A stretch of 64,000 nt of DNA from Picosynechococcus sp. PCC 7117 (lineage in GTDB: Bacteria; Cyanobacteriota; Cyanobacteriia; Cyanobacteriales; MRBY01), in NCBI RefSeq assembly GCF_001693275.1, contig NZ_CP016477.1:310001-374000 (forward strand), read 5' to 3'. Shown piece after piece: positions 27,458 through 37,060 of the stretch. Each line of letters begins with the position of its first letter. Position 1 is the stretch's first letter. Position numbers and translations under genes: made by a program. The notes under the pieces are model-generated. The model saw nothing but the letters and a program-made list of their open reading frames with translations. It had not been told where the DNA came from and did no database searches.

Positions 27458-28099
27458 TTGAAAGCGAAAGCCCTCCCCAGATCCTTGTCCCCAAAGCAAA
27501 CTGCCACCACTGGCCCGAACTGGTTTAACCAACTCCTGTGGGCATTGATCGGTGTATCCCTGACGATTGGGGGCACCTTCATCGAGGCCCATCGGCTCAA
27601 TCTCCCTTGGGACTGGTCAACGGCGGGACTACAAACTCAGTCTTTGGGGATTTACTGTCAAGTGGCTGCCGTTCTCCTCACGGGCTGTTTGGGGGGCAAA
27701 AATGCGGGGATTATCGCCCAGATTGCCTATATTCTGATCGGTTTGTTTTGGTTGCCAGTGTTCTCCCAAGGGGGAAAACTGGGATATCTGACAGAACCCA
27801 CCTTTGGTTACATTCTTGGCTTTATCCCAGCGGCGGGCATTTGTGGTTGGCTTGCCTTTCGGTATGTGCTGAGTTTAGAAGCCCTCGCCCTCAGTGCTTT
27901 TTGTGGTCTGATCGCTCTCCATAGTTGTGGCATTCTTTATCTGGTGGGGCTGACCCTCCTGGAAAAATTACAGGCGACGGAACTGAGTTTGCTCCAGGCG
28001 ATCGCCCTCTACAGTGTGACTCCCTTTCCGAGTCAGTTAATGCTAGTCTGTGGTGTGGCCGTGTTGGCCTATGGGGTACGACGGATTTTGTTCTATTAG
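27458..28099 (+). CDS. bioY: Biotin transporter BioY
   Basis: 213 residues with about six membrane helices. BioY features include LLWALIGVSLTIGGTFIEA, GGKNAGIIAQIAYILIGLFWLPVFSQGG and EPTFGYILGFIPAAGICGWL. This is the substrate-binding S component of an ECF-type transporter. TTG start directly after bioB, so the two are translationally linked. No ECF A/T components are near. Biotin synthase with an uptake gene suggests salvage as well as synthesis. Confidence 0.88.
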   Translation: MKAKALPRSLSPKQTATTGPNWFNQLLWALIGVSLTIGGTFIEAHRLNLPWDWSTAGLQTQSLGIYCQVAAVLLTGCLGGKNAGIIAQIAYILIGLFWLPVFSQGGKLGYLTEPTFGYILGFIPAAGICGWLAFRYVLSLEALALSAFCGLIALHSCGILYLVGLTLLEKLQATELSLLQAIALYSVTPFPSQLMLVCGVAVLAYGVRRILFY

Positions 28100-28155
28100 G
28101 CCAAAGTATTGGGCTTGATATTCTTTCTTTTTAGCGAAACGGAAACTCTCTCTCC

Positions 28156-28662
28156 ATGGATCTGCGCCAAGATTTACTGAAAAATCGCTGGTTTTGGCTT
28201 GTTGCCTTCCTCGGATTAGTCCTCGATCAACTCACAAAAACCATTGTGCTCCAGACCTTGCCGGAGGTGGGTGATACCTTTGCCCTCTGGCCGAATGTCT
28301 TCCACTTCACCTATGTGCAAAACACTGGGGCCGCCTTCAGTATCTTTACCGATGGGGTGCATTGGCTCCGGTGGTTGTCCTTGGGGGTCAGTGTGGGTTT
28401 GATGGCCTTGGCTTGGTTTGGCGATCGCCAAACGCTCTGGGAACAAAGTGGCTACGGATTTATTCTTGCGGGGGCGATGGGCAATGGCGTCGATCGCTTT
28501 TTATTTGGCTATGTGGTCGATTTTCTAGACTTTCGCCTGATTAATTTCCCCGTGTTTAACATTGCCGATGTCTGTATCAACATTGGCATCGCCTGTTTAT
28601 TGCTCAATTTATGGTTTTCCTACCGCCTCGCCCAAACAGAATCGCCCCCTAACTCTAAGTAA
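28156..28662 (+). CDS. lspA: Lipoprotein signal peptidase (signal peptidase II)
   Basis: 168 residues, four membrane helices. The catalytic aspartates are D122 in YVVDFLDF and D138 in FNIADVCIN. LDQLTKTIV and VQNTGAAFSI are the other family blocks. It cleaves diacylglyceryl-prolipoproteins before the modified Cys. The gap after bioY is 56 bp and co-transcription is possible. Confidence 0.95.
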   Translation: MDLRQDLLKNRWFWLVAFLGLVLDQLTKTIVLQTLPEVGDTFALWPNVFHFTYVQNTGAAFSIFTDGVHWLRWLSLGVSVGLMALAWFGDRQTLWEQSGYGFILAGAMGNGVDRFLFGYVVDFLDFRLINFPVFNIADVCINIGIACLLLNLWFSYRLAQTESPPNSK

Positions 28663-28664
28663 TC

Positions 28665-28694
28665 TTTTAATAATCTGGATTTTAATAATCTGGA
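28665..28694. repeat. Exact 15-bp tandem duplication
   Basis: TTTTAATAATCTGGA occurs twice head to tail, right after the lspA stop codon. It looks like a recent slippage or duplication event. Confidence 0.9.
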
Positions 28695-28731
28695 GGGTGG
28701 AGCGATCGCCGTTATGGATTCTCAGAAAATA

Positions 28732-29118
28732 TCAAGAATAGATATATTCACTGCCATTGTGTTCGTTTTGCTGCGAGAGCAACTGCTCTTCTAATTGGGC
28801 AATACGTTTGTAGGCCACCGTCAACTGGGCCGTTAGTCGCTTGATCTGCCATTCCGGGCTCATTTGCTTCTCGTCCATGGAACGCCCTTCTAAGCCTAGG
28901 GTTTCATCAAATAAAACATCTTTGTGGTGAAAGGATTCTCCCCCGACCCGAAAATCTAAGCCAAAGACCGCTGGATCAATTTTGGGAACCATTGTCATCA
29001 AATCTGCTTCCGACAAGGATTGTCCCGTTGGGCCTAGCCCCTGCTGCATTTGTTCGACGGTTTGATACAACAGATCAAGCTGATGTTTCAACTCGTTGAT
29101 ATAGCCTTGAACACTCAT
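28732..29118 (-). CDS. Hypothetical protein with terminal coiled coils
   Basis: 128 residues. Both ends are helical (INELKHQLDLLYQTVEQMQQGL; QIKRLTAQLTVAYKRIAQLEEQLLSQ) and the middle is a conserved-looking segment (DPAVFGLDFRVGGESFHHKDVLFDE). I do not recognise the family. It converges on lspA and is divergent from the binding-protein gene. ATG 29118. Confidence 0.6.
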   Translation of the reverse strand: MSVQGYINELKHQLDLLYQTVEQMQQGLGPTGQSLSEADLMTMVPKIDPAVFGLDFRVGGESFHHKDVLFDETLGLEGRSMDEKQMSPEWQIKRLTAQLTVAYKRIAQLEEQLLSQQNEHNGSEYIYS

Positions 29119-29340
29119 ATTTTGTCAGCCTAAAGTCGGGTCTTTGTCCCATGCTAGTACCAACCCCAAGGCTGTGAATATTTATCCTGATATATTTAAG
29201 ATTCTCTTAGAAAACCTTAAGAAAACCTTGCCTCTCTAAGGATAAAGTTGCAATTGTCCTGGCTAAGGTTGCACTTGATTAAAGGCTAAATTTGCTATTT
29301 TTTGAAAAGATATTTCCCAGGGGAAACGACATTTAGATTT

Positions 29341-30474
29341 ATGCCCAATCGCCGCCATTTTTTAACTATTTCCGCACTCTATGCCCTTGCTGGGTGTTTG
29401 GGAGGGTGTCAACGAACCTCGGAGACAACTTTACAAATCAATACATTACGGGGGTCAATCTCGCCACAACTGTTGACATTATTTCGGCAAAACCAAGGGC
29501 AAATGGTCAGCTTAGATCTCAAACCCCTAGAACAGCTCCAAGAATTATTTGTAGTGCTGCAGGATGCGGCCATGAGGATACCGGAGACGTCTGAAAATTT
29601 CCTCAATCGCTCGGCAGCGGTGCCGGATTTGCTGACCCTGGGCCATGGTTGGTATCAACAGGCGATCGCCTTGGGATTTGTTCAACCGTTATCTCTGGAG
29701 GAACTAACGCGGTGGGAAGAGTTGGGGGAACCTTGGCAACGGTTTTTGCGCCGCAATGTCCAGGGCGAGATCGACCCCCAAGGGCAACTGTGGGGACAGC
29801 CTTACCGCTGGGGCACGACGATGCTGGTCTACCGCAAGGATAAGTTGAAAAACCTGGGGTGGACACCGACGGATTGGGCGGATCTATGGCGGCCAGAATT
29901 ACAGGGAAAAATTTCTCTGCTGAACCAATCGCGGGAAGTGTTGGGGCTTTTGCTGAAAAAACGGGGGAAATCCTACAACGAAACTGATCCAGAGGCGATC
30001 GCCAATTTAGAGAGCGATTTCCAAACCCTCCACCGCCAGGTCAAATTCTATAGTTCCACCCACTATCTCCAGCCCCTCAACATGGGCGACACCTGGATTG
30101 CCCAGGGGTGGTCCCAAGATATTTTGCCGCTCCTGCAACGCTACCGGAATTTAGGGGCAGTGATTCCCGCCAGTGGCACGGCTCTCTGGTGTGATCTGTG
30201 GGTGCAGCCCCAACGCAGCCAAACTTCTTTTGAGACCCTAAAAACTTGGTTAGATTTTTGTTGGGAACCGGCAGCGATTCAGCAGATTTCCCGCAGTAGT
30301 CATGGGGCCTCTCCACTGATTTATGCGGCGACCAATTTAGACCCTGCCATCACTGATAATCCGTTAATTTACCTCGATCAAAATACCTTCCGGGCCAGTG
30401 AAATCATTGAGATGTTAAACCCGGAGGTGACAGCCCAGTATCAACAGGTTTGGCAAGCAGTGCGCCAGGGCTAG
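29341..30474 (+). CDS. Spermidine/putrescine-type solute-binding lipoprotein (orphan)
   Basis: About 377 residues. The N-terminus reads NRRHFLTISALYALAGCLGGC: a twin-arginine-like RR, a hydrophobic stretch and a lipobox Cys, so export by Tat and lipid anchoring are likely. The body has PotD-type features (WGQPYRWGTTMLVYRKDKL, GDTWIAQGWSQDILPLLQ). No permease or ATPase gene lies next to it. ATG 29341 fits the signal peptide; the frame is open to TTG 29302. Its ligand is unknown. Confidence 0.8.
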   Translation: MPNRRHFLTISALYALAGCLGGCQRTSETTLQINTLRGSISPQLLTLFRQNQGQMVSLDLKPLEQLQELFVVLQDAAMRIPETSENFLNRSAAVPDLLTLGHGWYQQAIALGFVQPLSLEELTRWEELGEPWQRFLRRNVQGEIDPQGQLWGQPYRWGTTMLVYRKDKLKNLGWTPTDWADLWRPELQGKISLLNQSREVLGLLLKKRGKSYNETDPEAIANLESDFQTLHRQVKFYSSTHYLQPLNMGDTWIAQGWSQDILPLLQRYRNLGAVIPASGTALWCDLWVQPQRSQTSFETLKTWLDFCWEPAAIQQISRSSHGASPLIYAATNLDPAITDNPLIYLDQNTFRASEIIEMLNPEVTAQYQQVWQAVRQG

Positions 30475-30547
30475 GCCAGAAAAATTTTGATTTTGCCCAC
30501 CGCTGTTCTGGATAATGCGGAGGAAGATCATCGATTGAGGAGTTCCC

Positions 30548-31693
30548 ATGACCCACGACACCATTGGGGTGGCGATCGCCGGTACCGGTTTTGGCCAAAA
30601 AATTCACATTCCCGGCCTCCAACACCACCACCGCACCGAAGTGGTCTCGGTTTACCATCGCGATCCGGACAAAGCCCAGGCGATCGCTGCTGCCCATCAA
30701 ATTGCCGAAAGTGCCAGCGACTTTAATGCGCTTCTAGAAAATCCTGCCGTTGCCGCCGTTGCCATTTCGACGCCCCCTTTTTTGCATTATGAAATGGCCA
30801 AACAAGCCCTCCTGGCCGGGAAACATGTCCTCTTAGAAAAACCCATGACCTTGAATGGGGCTGAGGCGCGGGAGCTCTACCATCTAGCAGCAAAAAAAAA
30901 TCTGGTTGTAACCCCAGATTTTGAATTTCGCTTTGTCCCTGCTTGGCAATGTCTCGCGGAATATCTGCAACAGGGTTTTGTGGGTGAAAAACGCCTGATT
31001 ACGATCAACTGGTTAGTGACCAGTCGAGCCAACCCAGACCGACCTTGGAATTGGTATGCCCGCCAGGATCAAGGGGGCGGTGCTTTGGGGGCGGTGGGTT
31101 CCCACGCCTTTGATTATGTCCATTGGTTGTTTGGCCCTGTGAAACGTTTGGCGGGTCATCTCAGTTGCGCCATTAAAGAGCGACCCGACCCCAAGGATGG
31201 CGATCGCCTTAAACCCGTCGATGCCGATGACACCTGCTTGATCATGCTAGAACTGGCCGACGGTACGCCCTGTCAAATCAATATCACCTCCGTCAGTCAC
31301 CACGGTCGGGGCCACTGGCTCGAAGTCTATGGCGATCGCGGTTCCCTGGTTTTGGGGAGTAGCAACCTCAAGGATTATGTCCATGGTTTTACGCTCCAGG
31401 CGGGCCAGGCGGGTGAAGCACTGCAACCTGTGGCCATTCCAGAGCGCCTTGAATTTCCCCAAACCTTTGCCGATGGCCGCCTTGCGCCCTTTATCCGGGT
31501 CGTCGATCATTGGGTCAAAGCCATCGACCGCTGTCAACAAAATCAAGGGATACCCGCAGATCCAGTGGCGATCGCCCCGACGCTCCGGGAAGGGGTCTAT
31601 TCTCAGTTGTTAATGGATTTAACCCACCAGGCCTATACCCAAGGCCGTTGGTTAACGGTGCCGGATCTCGATACCTATCTCGATCTAGGCTGA
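30548..31693 (+). CDS. Gfo/Idh/MocA family oxidoreductase
   Basis: 381 residues. The NAD(P)-binding start is VAIAGTGFGQKIHIPGLQHH, and the family motif EKPMTLNGAEA is intact. The C-terminal domain contains GGGALGAVGSHAFDYVHWLFG, with the HxxD-type catalytic region. GAGGAG precedes the ATG. Substrate is probably a sugar or cyclitol, not determinable here. Its 3' end overlaps the convergent coiled-coil gene by 19 bp. Confidence 0.88.
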   Translation: MTHDTIGVAIAGTGFGQKIHIPGLQHHHRTEVVSVYHRDPDKAQAIAAAHQIAESASDFNALLENPAVAAVAISTPPFLHYEMAKQALLAGKHVLLEKPMTLNGAEARELYHLAAKKNLVVTPDFEFRFVPAWQCLAEYLQQGFVGEKRLITINWLVTSRANPDRPWNWYARQDQGGGALGAVGSHAFDYVHWLFGPVKRLAGHLSCAIKERPDPKDGDRLKPVDADDTCLIMLELADGTPCQINITSVSHHGRGHWLEVYGDRGSLVLGSSNLKDYVHGFTLQAGQAGEALQPVAIPERLEFPQTFADGRLAPFIRVVDHWVKAIDRCQQNQGIPADPVAIAPTLREGVYSQLLMDLTHQAYTQGRWLTVPDLDTYLDLG

Positions 31694-32388
31694 CGCGGTT
31701 GGGGAGAAGTACGCCGTCCCTGGGGATTTTGGCCAGTCGCCTGGGGCGCTAACCCATTATTCGAGGATGGTGGTGGTTGGAGTTGCCGCCGTCCATTTTG
31801 GACAATTTCTAGTTGCTCCCGGAGATTCACCTCAAGGCGGCCAAGGAGATTGTGGGCATATTGATCCGCATCTTGTTGGATGGCCTGGGCCTCGGCGATC
31901 GCCTGGTTTTTCATTTGCTGCACTTCCTGGGACACCTGCTGCCGAAAGGCCTCTAGATCGGCGAGGGTACTTTGGCGGAGGGCTTGGCATTCCTGCTCTG
32001 TGGTGTAGCGTAATTGGGCCGCCTGTTGCTCAGCTTGCCGGGTGAGGGCCATCTCGTCTAAGTATTGGGCGGCCTGCTGCTTGGCACTGGTGACAATCCG
32101 ATCCGCATCGGCTTCGGCCTGTTCAACGAGGTGTTGCTTGTATTGGAGCACTTCGACGGCCCGCTCAATAATTTCAGGAACACTGGCCCGTACCGCATCG
32201 AGCTGGTCTAAAACATCGTTGTCTTTAACGAGAGTTAGTCCCGTGAGGGGAATTTGAAAGCCTTCAAAAATTACTTCTTCTAAATGGGTGAGCTGTTCCT
32301 GCACATTCAAGTCTACCCCTCGATAAAGGGTTGGGGAGTTGGCATTATTGTCGGTGGGCTTACCTGGGGAGGATGAACTTTGTACCAT
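31675..32388 (-). CDS. Coiled-coil protein (DivIVA / F0-b-like), conserved next to coaD
   Basis: 237 residues. A short N-terminal region is followed by a long alanine- and glutamine-rich coiled coil ([49 protein letters not shown]) and a low-complexity Pro/Arg tail. It resembles DivIVA-type or ATP-synthase-b-like cytoskeletal proteins; a role in cell shape or division is a guess. Its ATG lies inside the coaD 3' end (76-bp overlap in another frame); a TTG near 32310 with GAGG upstream would remove the overlap. Confidence 0.65.
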   Translation of the reverse strand: MVQSSSSPGKPTDNNANSPTLYRGVDLNVQEQLTHLEEVIFEGFQIPLTGLTLVKDNDVLDQLDAVRASVPEIIERAVEVLQYKQHLVEQAEADADRIVTSAKQQAAQYLDEMALTRQAEQQAAQLRYTTEQECQALRQSTLADLEAFRQQVSQEVQQMKNQAIAEAQAIQQDADQYAHNLLGRLEVNLREQLEIVQNGRRQLQPPPSSNNGLAPQATGQNPQGRRTSPQPRQPRSR

Positions 32389-32849
32389 TGATAAAGATCT
32401 TCAGCGACATTGTCAGGAACGAGGTGATCAACGGAACCACCAAATTTAGCAATTTCTTTGACGACGCTGCTGCTGAGAAAACTATATTCGTTGGAGGTCG
32501 CCAGGAATACTGTCTCGATATTATCCCAAAGCGTCTTATTTGTATGCGCCATCTGTAGCTCCTTCTCGAAGTCGGATAGCACCCGTAGTCCTCGTAGTAA
32601 TACACCCGCATTACGTTGCCGCGCGTAGTCGGTGGTTAAACCCGTGAAACTCGCCACTTCTACATTGGGTAAATGTTGGGTACAGCGACGAATCTGGGCC
32701 ACGCGCTTTTCGAGGCTAAAAATCGGCGATTTACTGGGATTGCACAGCACCGCCACGATTACTTTTTCAAAGAGGCGATCGCCCCGTTCAATAATATCGA
32801 GATGACCCAGGGTGATCGGATCAAAGCTTCCAGGATAAATAGCAATCAC
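32313..32849 (-). CDS. coaD: Phosphopantetheine adenylyltransferase
   Basis: About 178 residues. The nucleotidyl-transferase motif is [12 protein letters not shown], and [15 protein letters not shown] is the C-terminal family block. It makes dephospho-CoA from phosphopantetheine. GTG 32849 gives the usual [11 protein letters not shown] start; another GTG at 32864 adds five residues. The C-terminus is about 20 residues longer than usual and proline-rich, overlapping the next gene. Confidence 0.93.
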   Translation of the reverse strand: MIAIYPGSFDPITLGHLDIIERGDRLFEKVIVAVLCNPSKSPIFSLEKRVAQIRRCTQHLPNVEVASFTGLTTDYARQRNAGVLLRGLRVLSDFEKELQMAHTNKTLWDNIETVFLATSNEYSFLSSSVVKEIAKFGGSVDHLVPDNVAEDLYQWYKVHPPQVSPPTIMPTPQPFIEG

Positions 32850-32940
32850 AAAATACAGCGCCACACAGAAGAGATCGGCTTTATTGTGACATATTGTTTC
32901 CCCAAGCCCCTAGGCAAACCCAGGGACATCAGCCCCTACA

Positions 32941-33729
32941 ATGGAGAATGATTTTATCCACGATTTTAACCAGCTTATGAGCGAGCACCACCCGGAAAAA
33001 AAATACGAAGGTAAGGCAAAAATTCTCTACAGCACCGCCGACCCTGATGTTCTCCTCACTTACTTCAAAGATGACGCCACCGCCTTCAATGCCCAGAAAA
33101 AAGGCACCATCCAGGGCAAAGGAGAAATGAACTGCACCATTGCCGCTGCCCTCCTCCAATGGCTGGAAACCCAGGGTATTCCGACCCACTTTATCGAACA
33201 AACCAAAGCCGATGAAATGCTCGTTAAAGCAGTTGAAATTCTGCCGGTAGAAGTGGTTGTGCGCAATATTGCGGCGGGTAGTCTTTGTAAACAAACGGGT
33301 TTGGCCCAGGGCACAGTTCTCCCCCAACCCCTCGTGGAGTTTTATCTCAAGGACGATGACCTCGGTGATCCGCTCCTAACCCGCGATCGCCTTATGCTGC
33401 TTCAGATCGTCACCGCCGAGCAACTGGCCCAACTCCAGAACTATGCCCTGCGGATCAATGGTCTGATGCAAGGCTTTTTTGAGCGCTGTCAGATTACCCT
33501 GGTGGATTTTAAAATCGAGTTTGGCACCGACAAAACAGGCACAATTCTTTTGGCCGACGAAATTAGTCCCGACACCTGCCGCCTGTGGGATCAAACCGAA
33601 ACAGACCCCAACCTGCGGGTGATGGATAAAGACCGCTTCCGTCAAGACCTCGGTAACATCGAAAACGCTTATCAAACTGTCCAGGCTAGGGTCTTGGCCC
33701 AGGTGCAGCAATTGCAATCCCTCGCCTAA
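32941..33729 (+). CDS. purC: SAICAR synthetase
   Basis: 262 residues. Purine-pathway enzyme joining aspartate to CAIR. Blocks present are YEGKAKILYST, DDATAFNAQKKGTIQGKGEMN, VEVVVRNIAAGSLCK and LVDFKIEFG. ATG 32941 is used; a second ATG at 32977 would give a 250-residue form closer to the usual family start. It is monocistronic and divergent from coaD. Confidence 0.95.
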   Translation: MENDFIHDFNQLMSEHHPEKKYEGKAKILYSTADPDVLLTYFKDDATAFNAQKKGTIQGKGEMNCTIAAALLQWLETQGIPTHFIEQTKADEMLVKAVEILPVEVVVRNIAAGSLCKQTGLAQGTVLPQPLVEFYLKDDDLGDPLLTRDRLMLLQIVTAEQLAQLQNYALRINGLMQGFFERCQITLVDFKIEFGTDKTGTILLADEISPDTCRLWDQTETDPNLRVMDKDRFRQDLGNIENAYQTVQARVLAQVQQLQSLA

Positions 33730-33903
33730 ATTTTCCCGACCCAAGGCTAAATTACGGGGTCTAGACATGGAAACATAAGCAACGCTTCCCCGTCTTCGAC
33801 TCTGGTACAATCCAGCAGAGTAAATTACTCATGTTGGCCGATTTACAGAAAAAGCACTTATAAATATAGTGCTGATAACTTTCGTTTGATCTGGTGTTTG
33901 GAC

Positions 33904-36075
33904 GTGCAGAAACAACAAAATTTAGACTATTTTTCCCCCCAGGCCCTCGCACTTTGGGCGGCGATCGCCTCTTTGGGTGTGATGTCTCCGGCCCATGCCG
34001 AACCCCGATCAGAAGGGAGTCACTCCGATCCCCTGGTGCCAACGGCGACCCAAGTTGTTGTGCCAGCTCTGCCCGTAGAGGATGTAGCCCCCACAGCAGC
34101 ACCAGCTTCCCAGACGCCAGCGCCCCAATCCGAAAACCTGGCCCAATCATCAACCCAAGCTGTTACCTCTCCCGTTGCTCAGGCTCAAGAAGCTCCCCAA
34201 GATAGTAATCTGCCGCAACTCTACGCCCAGCAGCAGGGAAATTCCAATGCCCAGCAAGCCAACCCCAACGAGCCTAGGGTATTGGTCGCAGAAATTCAGA
34301 TTAATGGTGTGGGCGACAACGTCGAACTGGAACAAAGAATTATCCGGGCCATTGAAACCCAAGCCGGGCGGCCGACGACGGTTTCGCAAATTCGTAATGA
34401 CGTGAACCGCGTTTATGCGACAGGTTTATTTGCCAATGTAGTCGCCACCCCGGAAGATACACCCCTTGGGGTACGGGTGACCTTTGACGTGGTACCCAAC
34501 CCCGTTTTGACCGATATCGTCGTGCAGGCATTGCCCCTAGAAGGCAGTCAAAATATTACCCCTCCCGAAGTTGTCGATAATATTTTTAGCGATCGCTATG
34601 GCGAAATTATCAACCTCAACGATTTCCAAGAGGGCAGTAATAAGCTGCAACAACTCCAGCAGTGGTACCAAGACAATGGCTACGATTTAGCGAAAGTGAT
34701 CGGTATTGATGAACCCAGTGCCGATGGGGTTGTGACCCTCGTCGTCGTTGAAGGGGTGATCGAAGATATTCAGGTTAATTTCATCAACGCCGACAATGAA
34801 TCCGTTGATGGCAAGACCCGAGACTTTATCATCACGCGGGAAATGGAACTCAAACCAGGAGACGTTTTCCGGCGGGATGTCGCCCAACGGGATCTCCAGC
34901 GGGTGTTTGGTCTGGGGTTATTTGAAGATGTCCAGTTAGATTTCACCACAGGCACCGAAGATCCGACCCAGGCCGTCCTCAATCTAAATGTCATTGAAGG
35001 AAATACAGGCTCCATCGCTGCAGGTGGGGGGATTAGCTCCGCCAGCGGTTTCTTTGGGAGTGTGAGCTACCAACAACAAAACCTGGGTGGCAATAACCAG
35101 CGTCTGGCTGCAGAATTCCAATTAGGACAACGGGATGCTCTGTTCGATCTATCCTTTACGGATCCTTGGATTGCCGGCGATCCTTACCGGACGTCCTATT
35201 CGGTCAATGCCTTCCGCCGTCGTTCTATTTCACTGATCTTTGATGGTGGGGAAAATGATGTTGATCTGCAAGACAGTGGCGATCGCCCCCGAATTAATCG
35301 GATTGGCGGTGGGGTGACCTTTAGTCGTCCTTTATCGAAGGATGTTTTTGGCCCCTCTGAATGGCGCGCCTCCCTCGGCTTCGACTACAATCGCGTCCGG
35401 ATTACCAATGCCGATGGTGATACAGAGTTTATCGACGAAGCTGGGAACCAACTCAGTTTCTCTGACAATGGTATTGACGATATCTTTGCCCTGAGTCTAA
35501 ATGTGGTGCGCGATAAGCGGACGAGCTTCGATGGGGCAACCCGCGGCTCCATTACCCGTTTCGGCACCGACCAGACCATTCCCATTGGTAGCGGCAGTAT
35601 TCTCTTTAACCGACTCCGGGCCAGCCACAGTATCTATATGGATTCACCGATTAAACTCCCCAGTTTTGGCAGTGAAGAGAAACCCCATACTTTGGCCTTC
35701 AATATCCAAGGGGGCGCAATTATCGGGGATTTACCCCCCTACGAAGCCTTCTCCCTTGGGGGCAGTAACTCGGTTCGGGGCTTTGAAGAAGGAGACCTCG
35801 GCAGTGGCCGTAACTACATCCAAGCGACAGCAGAATATCGCTTCCCCATTTTCTCGGCGGTGGGTGGTGCGTTATTTGCGGACTATGCCACAGACCTCGG
35901 TTCCGGGGATGATGTGCCTGGAGATCCGGCGGGAACCCGTGGTAAGCCCGGTAATGGTTTCGGCTATGGTATCGGTGTGCGGGTGAATTCTCCCCTGGGG
36001 CCAATCCGGGTGGATTATGGGCTTAACGACCAAGGGGACAGTCGTATTCACTTTGGTATTGGTGAGCGTTTCTAG
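33904..36075 (+). CDS. bamA: Outer membrane assembly factor, Omp85/BamA (Toc75-like)
   Basis: About 723 residues. A signal peptide ends near SPAHA. A Pro/Gln/Ala-rich spacer follows, then three POTRA domains (starts near VLVAEIQINGVGDN, NPVLTDIVVQ, VVEGVIEDIQVNF). The D15 beta-barrel ends in the aromatic IHFGIGERF. The conserved lid motif region VRGFEEGDLGSGRNY is present. Cyanobacterial Omp85 has three POTRAs and inserts outer-membrane barrels. GTG 33904 is preferred over TTG 33886. It is followed by lpxC. Confidence 0.93.
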   Translation: MQKQQNLDYFSPQALALWAAIASLGVMSPAHAEPRSEGSHSDPLVPTATQVVVPALPVEDVAPTAAPASQTPAPQSENLAQSSTQAVTSPVAQAQEAPQDSNLPQLYAQQQGNSNAQQANPNEPRVLVAEIQINGVGDNVELEQRIIRAIETQAGRPTTVSQIRNDVNRVYATGLFANVVATPEDTPLGVRVTFDVVPNPVLTDIVVQALPLEGSQNITPPEVVDNIFSDRYGEIINLNDFQEGSNKLQQLQQWYQDNGYDLAKVIGIDEPSADGVVTLVVVEGVIEDIQVNFINADNESVDGKTRDFIITREMELKPGDVFRRDVAQRDLQRVFGLGLFEDVQLDFTTGTEDPTQAVLNLNVIEGNTGSIAAGGGISSASGFFGSVSYQQQNLGGNNQRLAAEFQLGQRDALFDLSFTDPWIAGDPYRTSYSVNAFRRRSISLIFDGGENDVDLQDSGDRPRINRIGGGVTFSRPLSKDVFGPSEWRASLGFDYNRVRITNADGDTEFIDEAGNQLSFSDNGIDDIFALSLNVVRDKRTSFDGATRGSITRFGTDQTIPIGSGSILFNRLRASHSIYMDSPIKLPSFGSEEKPHTLAFNIQGGAIIGDLPPYEAFSLGGSNSVRGFEEGDLGSGRNYIQATAEYRFPIFSAVGGALFADYATDLGSGDDVPGDPAGTRGKPGNGFGYGIGVRVNSPLGPIRVDYGLNDQGDSRIHFGIGERF

Positions 36076-36098
36076 GGTGTTATCGGTCTGATTTCGTG

Positions 36099-36117
36099 GG
36101 GGGCAACCCCCTTTTTT
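36099..36117 (+). terminator. Hairpin plus six T directly before lpxC
   Basis: GGGGG-CAA-CCCCC followed by TTTTTT. The T tract ends three bases before the lpxC ATG at 36121. It should terminate or attenuate bamA read-through and leaves no room for a Shine-Dalgarno for lpxC. Confidence 0.65.
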
Positions 36118-36120
36118 GTG

Positions 36121-36948
36121 ATGGTTAAAACGTTAAAAACAACCGTTGAATGTTCTGGGGTGGGTCTCCATTCGGGGCAACGGGTCACCCTAAGGCTCAT
36201 GCCCGGCGATCGCCACCATGGTCGTTATTTTGTGCGTACAGATTTACCAGGGCAACCCCAGATCCCGGCCCGAATTGAGGCCGTCGATCAAACCCTTTTG
36301 TCTACGGAATTGGCAGTGGGTGAGGCCAAGGTCAGAACCACAGAGCATTTGTTAGCGGCATTGGTGGGTCTTGGGATCGATGTTGTGCGCCTCGAAATAG
36401 ATGGGCCGGAGTTACCCCTGTTGGATGGCTCAGCAGCGCAGTGGGTAGAGGCGATCGCCAAGGCAGGCACCCAGACCCTCATGGATGAAGCGATCGCCGT
36501 TCCTGTGGTCACAGAACCCGTTTGGCTCCGGGAAGATGACGCGTTTGTGGCAGCCTTACCCTCACCGGAACTGCGGTTTACCTATGGCATCGATTTCACC
36601 TACAAGCCCATTGGCAACCAGTGGCACAGTTGGAGCCCCGCAGCAGAACCCTTTGCCCAGGCGATCGCCCCGGCCCGGACGTTTGGCTTTGCCGATCAAA
36701 TTGAGCAATTGAAAAAAGCTGGTTTAATTCAGGGAGGCAGTCTTGATAATGCCCTCGTTTGTGATCAGGAAAAATGGCTCAATCCGCCGCTCCGGTTTGA
36801 GAATGAGCCGGCTCGCCACAAATTACTTGATTTAATCGGGGATTTGAGTTTGCTTGGTACGATCCCCACGGCCCATTACCTGGCCTATAAAGCAAGCCAT
36901 AAACTCCATACCCAGCTTGCTAAAACCTTACAGGCAACGCTTTTTTAA
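36121..36948 (+). CDS. lpxC: UDP-3-O-acyl-N-acetylglucosamine deacetylase
   Basis: 275 residues. First committed step of lipid A synthesis, a zinc deacetylase. Family blocks are [10 protein letters not shown] at the start, [16 protein letters not shown] with a metal His, [15 protein letters not shown], and [15 protein letters not shown] with the second metal site. ATG 36121; a GTG codon immediately upstream is possible. It follows bamA, as in many cyanobacteria, but fabZ and lpxA are not downstream here. Confidence 0.95.
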   Translation: MVKTLKTTVECSGVGLHSGQRVTLRLMPGDRHHGRYFVRTDLPGQPQIPARIEAVDQTLLSTELAVGEAKVRTTEHLLAALVGLGIDVVRLEIDGPELPLLDGSAAQWVEAIAKAGTQTLMDEAIAVPVVTEPVWLREDDAFVAALPSPELRFTYGIDFTYKPIGNQWHSWSPAAEPFAQAIAPARTFGFADQIEQLKKAGLIQGGSLDNALVCDQEKWLNPPLRFENEPARHKLLDLIGDLSLLGTIPTAHYLAYKASHKLHTQLAKTLQATLF

Positions 36949-37060
36949 AATTCTAATCAAGCTGCTATTGGGTGAAGGATAACGCCGATAGTTTGACCTG
37001 TATTGCTGGGGCTGGCGATCGCCTTTTTTCAGAGACTGCCAACCCCTAGGACCTGAAGCT

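Noticed and set aside
37014-37029. GGCGATCGCC followed by six T after lpxC as a terminator
   Set aside because: The stem is only three pairs with a GATC loop, too weak to list as a feature; mentioned with the kaiC case.
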